DNA of 64,000 nt from Tenacibaculum maritimum NCIMB 2154 (GTDB lineage Bacteria; Bacteroidota; Bacteroidia; Flavobacteriales; Flavobacteriaceae). Positions 1-8,437 of this stretch are shown here, one piece after another. The first letter of the stretch is position 1; the number at the start of each line of letters is the position of its first letter. The position numbers were made by a program, and so were the translations under genes. The notes under the pieces are model-generated. The model worked only from the letters and a program-made list of their open reading frames with translations, did no database searches and had not been told where the DNA came from. Where the stretch lies: contig NZ_LT634361.1 of NCBI RefSeq assembly GCF_900119795.1, positions 1,736,001 to 1,800,000 on the forward strand. Direction: 5' to 3'.

Positions 1-149
1 GCATGTAATCACTTAGCAATAAGCATTTTAAATAACTTTATATAAAGTTTTAATTTAGCATGTTTTTTGTTTTATGCTTTTACATTAGTAATTTTGATAT
101 GATTAAATTTATCATTACATTTGTAATAAACCCTTTAATATTTACAATA

Positions 150-557
150 GTGAACTCTACTGAAATTATTTTACGCTTAAAACAAGTACTTGATTATTAC
201 AAATTAACATCTTCTAGTTTTGCCGATACTATTGATATTCAAAGATCAACCATGTCTCACCTCCTATCTGGAAGAAATAAACCTAGTTTAGATTTTGTTT
301 TAAAAGTAGTAGATAAATTTCCCGAAGTTAATTTGTATTGGTTTTTAAAAGGAAAAGGAAAATTTCCATCAATGGAGCAAGATGTAATAGATAGGAATCC
401 TCCTTCTTTAGAAGAAACTCCTTCTTTGTTTTCTCATGAAGCACCTATAGACCTCCCATCTATCCCTCAAAAAAAAGGCAAGGAATTGATAAAGATCATT
501 TTGTTATACAACGATGGTAGTTTTGAAAATTTCGATAACAATACATTTCCTATCTAA
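150..557 (+). CDS. XRE-type helix-turn-helix regulator
   Basis: A small cytoplasmic DNA-binding protein of about 135 residues, typical of the short XRE/Cro-like regulators of flavobacteria. The helix-turn-helix lies near the N-terminus: the segment with SFADTIDIQRSTMSHLLSGR is the recognition region, and NKPSLDFVLKVVDKFPEVN follows it as in relatives. The C-terminal half is polar and ends in a short beta-like tail. I chose the GTG at 150 because the protein then begins directly with the regulator domain (NSTEIILRLKQ). In-frame ATGs at 60 and 99 would add a hydrophobic, non-conserved leader. It stands alone, with no partner gene downstream. Target unknown. Confidence 0.8.
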   Translation: MNSTEIILRLKQVLDYYKLTSSSFADTIDIQRSTMSHLLSGRNKPSLDFVLKVVDKFPEVNLYWFLKGKGKFPSMEQDVIDRNPPSLEETPSLFSHEAPIDLPSIPQKKGKELIKIILLYNDGSFENFDNNTFPI

Positions 558-1102
558 AAAATGCGATTTATCAAATAGAGAAAGAGTACCTTATTATACG
601 ATCGAAAAATATCAGCAAAAATTCAAAAAGCTTTCCTTTTTACTAGATCTTGAATAAACAGTAAAAATTTAAATTATTGGAATTGATGCTTTCTCTGTAT
701 TAGAAAGTTTTTGCTAAAGCAGCTAAGTCTTATTGCTCATTTTTTACTTTTTCGTACCCCTATCTCTTAGGCTTATATGGAGAGATGTTCAGAAGGATTT
801 CAAATACGCGATTCTCAGGGAGTTTAAAATACCAGCAAAAATTTGAAAATACCTTACTTATTAAACCCTGATAAAGACTAAGATTGAAATGAATACTTAG
901 AAAAGAAGCTTTTCAAAAAGGAGTTAATTTATTCAGACTTAATTTAAATAAAAAACGTTTTTTATGCTATCATTTTTTACTTTTCAGATGCCTATTTCTT
1001 AAGCTGATATGGATAGAGATTCAAAAGGTTTTTCAATATGTGATTCTATGCCTGTGCCTAAGAACACCAACAAGAATTCGAAAATATTTAAGTAGTAAAA
1101 AT
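558..1102. repeat. Gene-free stretch with diverged direct repeats
   Basis: No convincing gene on either strand. Two stretches align with each other at a spacing of 233 bp. Copy A begins with CATTTTTTAC at 738 and copy B with the same ten bases at 971. Both continue through a TATGG-A-GAGAT-TTCA block, a TGATTCT or CGATTCT block and a CCA[GA]CAA[AG]AATT[TC]GAAAATA block at about 832 and 1068. A weaker third match to the last block lies near 607. The copies carry many substitutions and small indels, so this looks like an old duplication, not an active element. Confidence 0.5.
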
Positions 1103-1137
1103 AAAAAAGCTTGATTTTTAAAAATCAAGCTTTTTTT
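1103..1137 (-). terminator. Intrinsic terminator after fabG
   Basis: A perfect palindrome, AAAAAAGCTTGATTTTT followed directly by its complement, flanked by T-runs on both strands. It lies 7 bp beyond the fabG stop codon, so it should end minus-strand transcription. Its symmetry would let it work in both directions. Confidence 0.85.
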
Positions 1138-1143
1138 ATTTTT

Positions 1144-1890
1144 TTAAGTTGACATTCCTCCATCCACTGATAATGTTTGCCCTGTAATATAAGCACTCAT
1201 ATCAGAAGCTAAAAAGATGCATGCATTTGCTATATCTTCAGGAGTTCCTCCTCTTTTTAATGGAATCTCATTACGCCATCCTTCTACTATTTTTTCATCT
1301 AGTTTTGCTGTCATTTCTGTTTCTATAAAACCTGGAGCAATCACATTACTTCTAATATTACGAGAACCTAACTCTAAAGCAACAGATTTAGAAAAACCTA
1401 AAATCCCTGCTTTTGAAGCCGCATAATTTGCTTGTCCTGCATTTCCTTTTATCCCAACAACTGAACTCATATGGATGATGGAACCTTTTCTTTGTTTCAT
1501 CATCGGACGGATAACTGCTTTCGTTAGATTAAAAACTGATTTTAAGTTCACTTCAATAACCTTATCAAAATCATCCTCTGAAATACGCATCAATAAATTA
1601 TCTTTTGTAATTCCAGCATTATTAATTAAAACATCAATAGTTCCAAACTCTTCTAAAACAGTTTTTGCTAATTCTTGAGCTGCATCAAAGTCAGCTGCAT
1701 TTGACTGGTATCCTTTTGCTTTCACCCCTAATCCTTTCAACTCATTTTCCAAAGCAATTGCCGCATCTACAGAAGCACTATACGTAAAGGCCACATTAGC
1801 CCCTTGCTTTGCAAACTCTACAGCAATTCCTCTACCTATTCCTCTAGAGGCTCCTGTAATAATAGCCGTTTTATTTTCTAATAATTTCAT
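1144..1890 (-). CDS. fabG: 3-oxoacyl-[ACP] reductase
   Basis: The NADPH-dependent beta-ketoacyl-ACP reductase of type II fatty acid synthesis, 248 residues, the usual length. It is a classical short-chain dehydrogenase: the nucleotide-binding TGASRGIG starts at residue 12, NNAG is near residue 90, the catalytic Ser sits in HMSSVVG and the YAASK Tyr/Lys pair near 157, and it ends in the SVDGGM motif of FabG. It is transcribed alone between its own promoter (about 25-50 bp upstream) and a strong terminator. Family members overlap in sequence, so another SDR role cannot be excluded, but length and motifs favour FabG. Confidence 0.92.
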   Translation of the reverse strand: MKLLENKTAIITGASRGIGRGIAVEFAKQGANVAFTYSASVDAAIALENELKGLGVKAKGYQSNAADFDAAQELAKTVLEEFGTIDVLINNAGITKDNLLMRISEDDFDKVIEVNLKSVFNLTKAVIRPMMKQRKGSIIHMSSVVGIKGNAGQANYAASKAGILGFSKSVALELGSRNIRSNVIAPGFIETEMTAKLDEKIVEGWRNEIPLKRGGTPEDIANACIFLASDMSAYITGQTLSVDGGMST

Positions 1891-1912
1891 TACTTAGTTG
1901 TTTTATAGAGCG

Positions 1913-1942
1913 CAAATATACTATAAAAAAAAAACTCACAAA
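1913..1942 (-). promoter_or_regulatory. Promoter of fabG
   Basis: On the minus strand, TATATTTG (1913-1920) fits the Bacteroidota -7 element TAnnTTTG, and TTTG (1939-1942) is a -33 element 18 bp upstream. The -33 part lies inside the typA terminator stem. Confidence 0.6.
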
Positions 1943-1963
1943 GCTTTATACCTTGTGAGTTTA
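1931..1963 (-). terminator. Intrinsic terminator after typA
   Basis: A hairpin with 10-bp arms AAACTCACAA (1932-1941) and TTGTGAGTTT (1953-1962). On the minus strand it is followed by a run of ten T. It lies 54 bp after the typA stop codon. Confidence 0.75.
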
Positions 1964-2016
1964 ATTTTATTTTTTGTTCGCTCTTAAATAGCTTTATATA
2001 TTAAAACCTTCATGAA

Positions 2017-3786
2017 CTATCTAAAATTAATTTTACGCATACGCAAACTTTCTGGAGTTACTTCTAAATATTCGTCTCCTCTTATATACTCCATGCATTC
2101 TTCTAATGAAAAGTCAATTTTAGGAGCAATTTTAACACCGTCATCAGAACCAGACGCACGAACATTGGTTAATTTCTTTCCTTTAATTAAGTTTACTGCC
2201 ATATCATCTTGCTTAGAGTTTTCTCCAACAACTTGTCCTTTGTAAATTTCTTGATTAGGATCAATAAAGAAACGACCTCTATCTTGCAATCTATCAATAG
2301 CATATGCTGTTGCTTTTCCTGTTTCAGAAGATACAATAGCTCCTTTTAAATCCTCTGTAAAGTCACCTTTATAAGGTCCATATTCACTAAATCTGTGATT
2401 GATAATTGCTTGTCCTCCAGTTGCTGTTAATATTTTATTACGCAAACCTATTAATCCTCTTGATGGAATTGTAAATTCTAGATGTTGCAAATCACCTTTA
2501 GGTTCCATCACTAATAAATCACCTTTTCGTAAAGATACTAGATTGATTGCCTTAGAAGCAACTTCTTCAGGAACATCAATAGATAATGTTTCCATTGGCT
2601 CATGTTTCTTTCCATCAATTTCTTTGATGATTACTTGCGGACGACCTACTTGTAATTCATATCCTTCACGACGCATTGTTTCAATTAAAACAGATAAATG
2701 TAATACTCCACGACCAAAAACATTAAATTTATCTTCTGTATCTGTTTCATCAACACGCAATGCTAAATTCTTTTCCATCTCTTTAAATAACCTATCACGC
2801 AAATGACGAGAGGTTACAAATTTTCCTTCTTTACCAAAGAAAGGCGAATTATTAATCGTAAATAACATGCTCATTGTAGGCTGATCTACTTCAATTCTTG
2901 GTAATGCCTCAGGATTTTCTAAGTCTGCAATAGTATCTCCAATTTCAAAACCTTCAATACCTGTAATAGCACAAATATCTCCACTTCTTACTTTTGCTAC
3001 TTTAGCTTTTCCCATTCCTTCAAATACGTGCAATTCTTTAATACGAACTTTTTTTGTTGTTCCATCTGCCTTGCACAGCATATAGTCTTTATTCTCTTCC
3101 AAGTCTCCTCTAAACACACGCCCAATAGCTATTCTTCCTGTAAAAGAAGAAAAATCTAATGACGTAATTTGCATTTGTGGAGTTCCTTCTCTGTATGGTG
3201 CTTCTGGAATTGTTTCAATAACAGCATCTAATAAATCAACAATATCTTCTTTTGGCTCTTGCCAATCTGTACTCATCCAACCATTTTTAGCCGAACCATA
3301 AATCGTTGTAAAATCGAGTTGCTCCTCTGTTGCTTCTAAAGCAAACATTAAGTCAAATACTTTTTCATGTACTAAATCAGGAGTACAGTTTTCTTTATCC
3401 ACTTTGTTAACAACTACAATAGGAGTTAAACCCAATTCTATTGCTTTACCTAATACAAAACGAGTTTGAGGCATTGGACCTTCAAAAGCATCAACTAACA
3501 ATAAAACACCATCAGCCATTTTTAATACACGTTCCACTTCTCCACCAAAGTCGGCGTGACCAGGCGTATCAATCACATTGATTTTTACATCTTTGTAGTT
3601 TACTGATACATTTTTAGAAAGAATTGTAATTCCTCTTTCACGTTCCAAATCATTATTATCTAATAATAAATCTGTACGTTCTTTACGATCGTCTAAGATT
3701 TTAGCTTGATCTATAATTTTATCTACTAAAGTTGTTTTACCGTGGTCAACGTGAGCTATAATAGCGATATTTCTAATTGATTGCAT
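2017..3786 (-). CDS. typA: Ribosome-binding GTPase TypA/BipA
   Basis: A translational GTPase of the EF-G/LepA superfamily that acts on the 70S ribosome in assembly and stress adaptation. At 589 residues it is close to the usual 600. The GTPase domain holds AHVDHGKT (residues 11-18), ERERGIT (48-54), DTPGH (73-77) and NKVDKE near 128. A beta-barrel domain II follows, then EF-G-like domain V with the SRGLIGLRN segment typical of TypA, and the TypA-specific C-terminal domain with the RVEK-like positively charged end region (RMRKINFR). It is monocistronic, with a promoter 21 bp upstream and a terminator downstream. Confidence 0.96.
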   Translation of the reverse strand: MQSIRNIAIIAHVDHGKTTLVDKIIDQAKILDDRKERTDLLLDNNDLERERGITILSKNVSVNYKDVKINVIDTPGHADFGGEVERVLKMADGVLLLVDAFEGPMPQTRFVLGKAIELGLTPIVVVNKVDKENCTPDLVHEKVFDLMFALEATEEQLDFTTIYGSAKNGWMSTDWQEPKEDIVDLLDAVIETIPEAPYREGTPQMQITSLDFSSFTGRIAIGRVFRGDLEENKDYMLCKADGTTKKVRIKELHVFEGMGKAKVAKVRSGDICAITGIEGFEIGDTIADLENPEALPRIEVDQPTMSMLFTINNSPFFGKEGKFVTSRHLRDRLFKEMEKNLALRVDETDTEDKFNVFGRGVLHLSVLIETMRREGYELQVGRPQVIIKEIDGKKHEPMETLSIDVPEEVASKAINLVSLRKGDLLVMEPKGDLQHLEFTIPSRGLIGLRNKILTATGGQAIINHRFSEYGPYKGDFTEDLKGAIVSSETGKATAYAIDRLQDRGRFFIDPNQEIYKGQVVGENSKQDDMAVNLIKGKKLTNVRASGSDDGVKIAPKIDFSLEECMEYIRGDEYLEVTPESLRMRKINFR

Positions 3787-3806
3787 ACTTGCTTATTTTG
3801 AAGCCG

Positions 3807-3814
3807 CAAAAGTA
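3807..3814 (-). promoter_or_regulatory. -7 element of the typA promoter
   Basis: TACTTTTG on the minus strand, 21 bp upstream of the typA start codon, fits TAnnTTTG. No clear -33 TTG was found at the right distance. Confidence 0.5.
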
Positions 3815-3896
3815 GTGTTTTTAGATTTAATAACAGATTAAATACAAAAAAAAATACTCTTTTCCAAATTTTAAATAGGCAATTTTAAGGCTTTTT

Positions 3897-4952
3897 CTAA
3901 AAGCAACCTCCCTTTAAATTGATCAACTTTCCTTCGTATTTATTTTCTATAAGCGCTTGAATAGCTCTTTTACTTCTACCTCCTGACTTACAATATACTA
4001 CAATGTTTTTGTTTTTAGGAATTTCCTTCATTCTTTCTATAATCTCCCCTAAAGGAATATGTTGCCCTCCAATGTCGTACTCTTTTCTTTCTGAAGTTTC
4101 GCGAACATCTAACAGGTGGTATTTATTTTTATTTTTTTCCAATGCTTCTAAAGTGATTTCTTCATTGCTATTATCAATCCCACAAAAAAGATCATAATCT
4201 TGTTCTAATGCATCCACCTGAGAACTTTCTACTCTTTTAAAGTTTAAAATCATTTGACGCATGGTCAATGTATCATACATTAGCAGTTTATTAGCTAAGA
4301 CGTCTCCTAATTCGCATATTATTTTTATCGTTTCATTAGCCTGTAAACTGCCTATAATACCTGGCAATACTCCTATTACCCCTATTTCAGAGCAGTTAAG
4401 AGATGCTTCTGGCTTAGGAGGTACTGGATACAAACATCTATATGTTGCGCTTCCTTTATAATTGAATACGCTTACTTGTCCTTCAAACTTAAAAATGGCT
4501 CCATATACCAAAGGCGTATCGGTTATTATTGATGCATCATTGGTTAAATAACGAGTTGAAAAATTATCACTTCCATCTACAACAACGTCATACGCATTAA
4601 ATAATGAAATTGCATTTTGGATTGTTAATTGTTCATTATAGGTGTTGAATTTTACAAAGGGGTTTAATTGTGATAATCTTTTCACTGCTGCCACAGCTTT
4701 CGAGATTCCTACATCATTAATCGTATATAGAATTTGACGTTGCAAATTGCTTTGTGACACCGTATCGTTGTCTATCACTCCAATAGTTCCTACACCTACT
4801 GCAGTTAAGTATTGTAATATAGGGCAACCTAAGCCCCCCGCTCCAACAACCAGTACTTTGGCATTCTTTAATTTTAATTGTCCTTCTACCCCTATTTTAT
4901 CTAAAATTAAATGACGGTTATATTGTTTTCGTTCTTCTGTTGTTAAATCCAT
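3897..4952 (-). CDS. ThiF/MoeB-family adenylyltransferase with rhodanese domain
   Basis: An E1-like enzyme that adenylates the C-terminal Gly-Gly of a sulfur-carrier protein; here the partner is inferred to be the operon's ThiS. Residues 1-240 form the ThiF/MoeB/HesA domain: YNRHLILDKIG near the start, the nucleotide-binding VVGAGGLGCP near 35, and the DNLQRQ-equivalent SQSNLQRQ near 70. Residues 255-351 form a rhodanese domain with the active-site loop CKSGGRSKRA. The MoeB/ThiF zinc Cys pairs are only partly visible: CRLYP-like TYRCLYP is present but a clean second CxxC is not. It is the last gene of the thiamine set, set off by 750 bp from thiH. It could instead serve MoaD, but no molybdopterin genes are near. 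Confidence 0.85.
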   Translation of the reverse strand: MDLTTEERKQYNRHLILDKIGVEGQLKLKNAKVLVVGAGGLGCPILQYLTAVGVGTIGVIDNDTVSQSNLQRQILYTINDVGISKAVAAVKRLSQLNPFVKFNTYNEQLTIQNAISLFNAYDVVVDGSDNFSTRYLTNDASIITDTPLVYGAIFKFEGQVSVFNYKGSATYRCLYPVPPKPEASLNCSEIGVIGVLPGIIGSLQANETIKIICELGDVLANKLLMYDTLTMRQMILNFKRVESSQVDALEQDYDLFCGIDNSNEEITLEALEKNKNKYHLLDVRETSERKEYDIGGQHIPLGEIIERMKEIPKNKNIVVYCKSGGRSKRAIQALIENKYEGKLINLKGGCF

Positions 4953-4973
4953 TTTCTAGTTGTGTAAAGATGA

Positions 4974-4992
4974 TTAGGACAAAAAGTCCTAA
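4974..4992. promoter_or_regulatory. Perfect inverted repeat before the thiF-like gene
   Basis: TTAGGAC, five A, GTCCTAA: 7-bp arms about 20 bp upstream of the start codon. It could be an operator or a leader hairpin near the ribosome binding site; the sequence does not decide. Confidence 0.35.
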
Positions 4993-5202
4993 ATTTTCGC
5001 TTCAAAATAAAAAGTTTAAATCACTTCAATTACTTTGTCAGATTGTTCTTACAAAGCTACTCTTTTTTGCCTCCTTATGCTAAGGAGCCTTCAAAATCAA
5101 TTTAAATAAAAATATGCTTAATATGAATGCCTAATTATCCTGTTTAGCACACCTTTTACTAACACACTTTTTTAGAGAAGGTTCTTTTTTATTGAAGTAT
5201 TT

Positions 5203-5374
5203 GTTAACCTCTCATTTCTTGTACAGCATTTTTTTCTCTCGTAAAAACGCTGTACAAGATGTCAACCTCATTTTTTGTACAGTGTTTTTTTCCCTCGTAA
5301 AAACACTGTACAAGATGTCAACTTCGTTTTTTGTACAGTGTTTTTTACCCACTCTAAAAAGCTTGTACACAGAT
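5203..5374. repeat. Three tandem hairpin units of about 57 bp
   Basis: Units start at 5203, 5261 and 5317, each opening with GT[TC]AAC and carrying CTTGTACAG or TTGTACAG, then a T-run, then CTCGT in units 1 and 2, then an A-run and CTGTACAAG. In units 1 and 2 the two halves form a stem of about 15 bp. Unit 2 pairs perfectly (TTGTACAGTG with CACTGTACAA). Unit 1 has one mismatch but keeps the next pair by a two-sided change. Unit 3 is degenerate on its right arm. The rest of the 752-bp gap between thiH and the thiF-like gene (4953-5202 and 5375-5704) shows no gene I can support. Confidence 0.8.
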
Positions 5375-5704
5375 AAATTAAAAATCAATTAGTTATACTT
5401 TTAAACAAAAAGAATAGTATTATTTTTTATAGGGAGTACTGGGGTTTATAGAAGTATCAAGCCTCAATAAATTGACTTTTTAGATATGTATGTTTGCCAT
5501 AAGTCTTCAATAAACTTTACACTAAAATTTAAGAACTACTTCCTACCTACTTGGCTACTAACTCGCCTATTATCTGTACATGTTAATCACTACCTTTGGA
5601 GTTTTATAAGTGAACTTCCTCTTCATTTTTTAGAGAAAAGGCGAAGTAAAAATCAAGCGCAACATAGGGAATTCTATCGTTCTTTCCGTAACTCCATACA
5701 TCGC

Positions 5705-6814
5705 TTATGCAAACTGCTCCCAATCTTTCCAAACCACCTCCATTCCCTGACTCTTTAGCATGCTTACGAAATCTTCCGTACTTCTTTCATCTGATATTTC
5801 AAACTGTTCTAAAGATTGAGGTGCTACGGCATAGCCTCCTGGATTTGTTTTAGACGCTGCGCTAATTGAAGTGATTCCTAAATGAATAATATGATTTCTG
5901 AATACTTCACTCTCTCTGGTTGACATGGATAATTCTACATCTTCATCCAACAAGCGAAATGCGCAAATTAACTGTACCAAATCGGTATCTGTCATTTCTA
6001 TTTTTGGTGCTATTCCTCCTGAATGAGGTCGCAGACGAGGAAAGGAAATAGCATACTTTGTTTTCCAGTAGTTTTTTTGCAAATACTTTAAATGTAATGC
6101 GGTAAAAAAGCTATCTCCTCTCCAGTCTTCTAAACCCAATAATGCTCCTAAACCGATTTTATGAATCCCTGCCTTACCTAATCTATCAGGAGTTGCTAAT
6201 CGGTATTCAAAATTAGATTTTCTTCCTTTTGGATGGTGTTTTTTATATGCCGCTTCATGATATGTTTCTTGGTACACCAATACGGCATATAATCCGTTCT
6301 CTATCAGTAATTCATACTCTTCTTTTTCCAAAGGTTGTACTTCTATAGTTATATTTGAAAACTGCGACTTAATGAGTGCTATTGCATTTTTTAGATAAGT
6401 AACTCCCACCGTTTTATCAGCCTCTCCAGTAACCAATAAAATATGATCGTAACCTTTCTTTTTTAAAAAAGCTACTTCTTCTAAAATTTCCTGATCCGTT
6501 AATGTTCTTCTCGGAATTTTATTCGTCAAGCTAAACCCACAATACGTACATATGTTCTGACACTCATTGCTTAAATACATGGGGGCGTACATTTGCATTG
6601 TATTTCCAAATCGTTTCTTCGTTAGCATATGGCTCTTTTGTGCTATTTGTTCTATAAAAGCTGTTCCTGCTGGAGAAATCAGGGCTTTAAAATCTTCTAT
6701 ATTACACCTGTCTTTAGATAATGCACTTATAACATCTCTCTCTTTTTTAGTATAAATACTTTCCAAAACTTCATTCCAATTATAAGTATCAAATAGTGCT
6801 TTAAATGTTTTCAT
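5705..6814 (-). CDS. thiH: 2-iminoacetate synthase (tyrosine lyase)
   Basis: A radical SAM enzyme that cleaves tyrosine to dehydroglycine (2-iminoacetate) for the thiazole ring of thiamine, the anaerobic-type alternative to glycine oxidase ThiO. It has 369 residues, the usual size. The [4Fe-4S] motif is CQNICTYCGF (C-x3-C-x2-C) near residues 89-96. The central barrel has LLVTGEA, and RLRPHSGG is typical of ThiH. The C-terminal BATS-like part is intact. It lies 85 bp after thiG. No thiO was seen in the window, consistent with ThiH supplying the imine. Confidence 0.95.
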   Translation of the reverse strand: MKTFKALFDTYNWNEVLESIYTKKERDVISALSKDRCNIEDFKALISPAGTAFIEQIAQKSHMLTKKRFGNTMQMYAPMYLSNECQNICTYCGFSLTNKIPRRTLTDQEILEEVAFLKKKGYDHILLVTGEADKTVGVTYLKNAIALIKSQFSNITIEVQPLEKEEYELLIENGLYAVLVYQETYHEAAYKKHHPKGRKSNFEYRLATPDRLGKAGIHKIGLGALLGLEDWRGDSFFTALHLKYLQKNYWKTKYAISFPRLRPHSGGIAPKIEMTDTDLVQLICAFRLLDEDVELSMSTRESEVFRNHIIHLGITSISAASKTNPGGYAVAPQSLEQFEISDERSTEDFVSMLKSQGMEVVWKDWEQFA

Positions 6815-6899
6815 TTATTATGATAAAGTATTTTTAGTCCAATAATTCTTTTTACTTACTTCTTTAGAAGCCATTTTCTTTTTCATTAATTTTAAACAA

Positions 6900-7664
6900 T
6901 CACTTGTATAAAAAGTTTGTTAACGGACTACTCCCTTCAGCATGCCTACTGATTACTCCTAACTTTGCTTCGTATGCCATTCTGCCAGCAATTACCGCTT
7001 TTTTAAAAGCTTTTGCCATCATTACAGGATTTTCTGATACTGCAATAGCTGTATTTACCAATACCGCATCTGCTCCTAACTCCATAGCGTGGGCTGCTTG
7101 TGAAGGTGAACCAATACCCGCATCTACCACCACAGGTACTTTGGACTGTTCTATAATAATTTCTAAAAAATCCAATGTTTTTAATCCCTTGTTCGTACCT
7201 ATTGGAGCTCCCAATGGCATCACACATTGTACTCCTACTTCTTCTAATCGTTTGCATAATACCGGATCAGCATGAATATAAGGCATTACAACAAAGCCTA
7301 ACTTTACCAATGCTTCGGCTGCTTTTAATGTTTCTATTGCATCTGGCAACAAATACTTAGGATCCGGATGTATTTCCAACTTTATCCAATTGGTTGCTAA
7401 GGCTTCTCGTGATAGTTCCGCTGCAAAAACAGCTTCTTTTGCGGTACGAACTCCAGATGTATTCGGAAGTAAATTCATTTTAGGAGCATTTAAATGCATT
7501 AAAATATCATCTGATTTATCTTCTAAATCTACTCTTTTTAAAGCAATAGTTACCAATTCACTTTCTGATGCTAATAGTGCTTCTTCCATCCATTGAGAAG
7601 AACTAAATTTTCCTGTTCCTGTAAATAATCTAGAACTAAACTTTTTATTGGCTATTTGTAACAT
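6900..7664 (-). CDS. thiG: Thiazole synthase
   Basis: Forms the thiamine thiazole phosphate from deoxyxylulose phosphate, dehydroglycine (from ThiH) and ThiS thiocarboxylate. It has 254 residues, a full-length TIM barrel. The Schiff-base Lys lies in [12 protein letters not shown] near residue 96, with [12 protein letters not shown] and [12 protein letters not shown] forming the phosphate-binding end near 183-210. It sits between thiE and thiH. A 155-bp gap holding a repeat separates it from thiE, unlike the tight spacing of the earlier genes. Confidence 0.96.
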   Translation of the reverse strand: MLQIANKKFSSRLFTGTGKFSSSQWMEEALLASESELVTIALKRVDLEDKSDDILMHLNAPKMNLLPNTSGVRTAKEAVFAAELSREALATNWIKLEIHPDPKYLLPDAIETLKAAEALVKLGFVVMPYIHADPVLCKRLEEVGVQCVMPLGAPIGTNKGLKTLDFLEIIIEQSKVPVVVDAGIGSPSQAAHAMELGADAVLVNTAIAVSENPVMMAKAFKKAVIAGRMAYEAKLGVISRHAEGSSPLTNFLYK

Positions 7665-7678
7665 TTTTTTGCTGTTTT

Positions 7679-7790
7679 GGGCGTTTCCTGCGGCCGGGCT
7701 TTCCGCGCTATCTTTTTTATCCTTTTACGGTTATTGTGATAAATTAAAAGATGTTTTTTAAAAAAGGATGCTGCTGCAATCCCTAACGCA
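7679..7790. repeat. Flavobacterial-type intergenic repeat between thiE and thiG
   Basis: A block clearly richer in G+C than its surroundings: GGGCGTTTCCTGCGGCC and GGGCTTTCCGCGCTATC at the left, then an A/T-rich centre whose ATCTTTTTTATCC and TTAAAAAAGGAT could pair, then CTGCAATCCCTAACGC at the right. From memory, blocks of this design (GGGCGTT-CC through CAATCCCTAACGC) recur between genes in many flavobacterial genomes. I cannot confirm that here, and there is only one full copy in this window. Confidence 0.55.
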
Positions 7791-7819
7791 ATACTGCAAC
7801 TGACCTCTTTTTCATCTTT

Positions 7820-8437
7820 TTAATCTTCTTGCCGTTTTAAAATCTGTTTAAAAATTGAAATTTTATTAAAATCAAGTGTTATTTCTCTTGAAATAGCAAT
7901 GCCATGTATTCCTGTATTCATAAGAGTAGGAATATCATGTTGTTGAATTCCACCAATGGCAATTATAGGGGTAGTAGTAGTTATATTTTTTAAAATAGTT
8001 TTATACCCTTCCTCTCCTAATAAGGGGCTCAAATTTGCTTTCGTTTGCGTAAATCGAAAAGGACCTAAACCTATATAAGAAACTCCTTTAACTAACAACG
8101 CTCTACATTCGTCTAACGTATTTGCCGTACCTCCTATAAGCTGCCAATTTTCTAAATAAGCACGAGCCTCTAGCGGGCAAGCATCTAACTTTCCTAAATG
8201 AACTCCGTTTGCTTTAACAAGTTTTGCTATTTTGTAATGATCGTTAATAAGTAGCTTTACATGGTAAAAATTGGTTATTTCTCTTGCTCTTTTAGCTGTT
8301 TCCAATACCACGTTATCATCAAAATTTTTCAATCGAAGTTGTACCCATTCAATGCCTGATATACAGGCTTTCTGAAGATTTTCTAAATGTTCTTCTGGTG
8401 TTTTTCCTTGGGTGATATACTGTAGTCTATCAATCAT
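7820..8437 (-). CDS. thiE: Thiamine-phosphate synthase
   Basis: Couples HMP pyrophosphate with thiazole phosphate to give thiamine phosphate. It has 205 residues, the normal ThiE length. Family signatures are present: LLINDHYKIAK near 63, GVHLGKLD near 75, GGTANT, the phosphate/loop segment IGLGPFRFTQTKAN near 124, and IIAIGGI near 160. It overlaps the end of thiD by 8 bp. This is the catalytically complete ThiE of the operon; the gene at 9209-9808 is a diverged relative. Confidence 0.93.
   Translation of the reverse strand: MIDRLQYITQGKTPEEHLENLQKACISGIEWVQLRLKNFDDNVVLETAKRAREITNFYHVKLLINDHYKIAKLVKANGVHLGKLDACPLEARAYLENWQLIGGTANTLDECRALLVKGVSYIGLGPFRFTQTKANLSPLLGEEGYKTILKNITTTTPIIAIGGIQQHDIPTLMNTGIHGIAISREITLDFNKISIFKQILKRQED

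Noticed and set aside
5486..5758. A 90-codon plus-strand frame overlapping the 3' end of thiH
   Set aside because: It has no recognisable domain, overlaps thiH antisense, and looks like low-grade chance coding. I considered a transposase remnant but found no motif to support it.
7003..7257. Shadow frames on both strands within thiG, and similar frames inside typA, thiC, valS, guaB and rocD
   Set aside because: They lie entirely inside strongly conserved genes, lack signals and domains, and are explained by the AT-rich codon use of the host gene.
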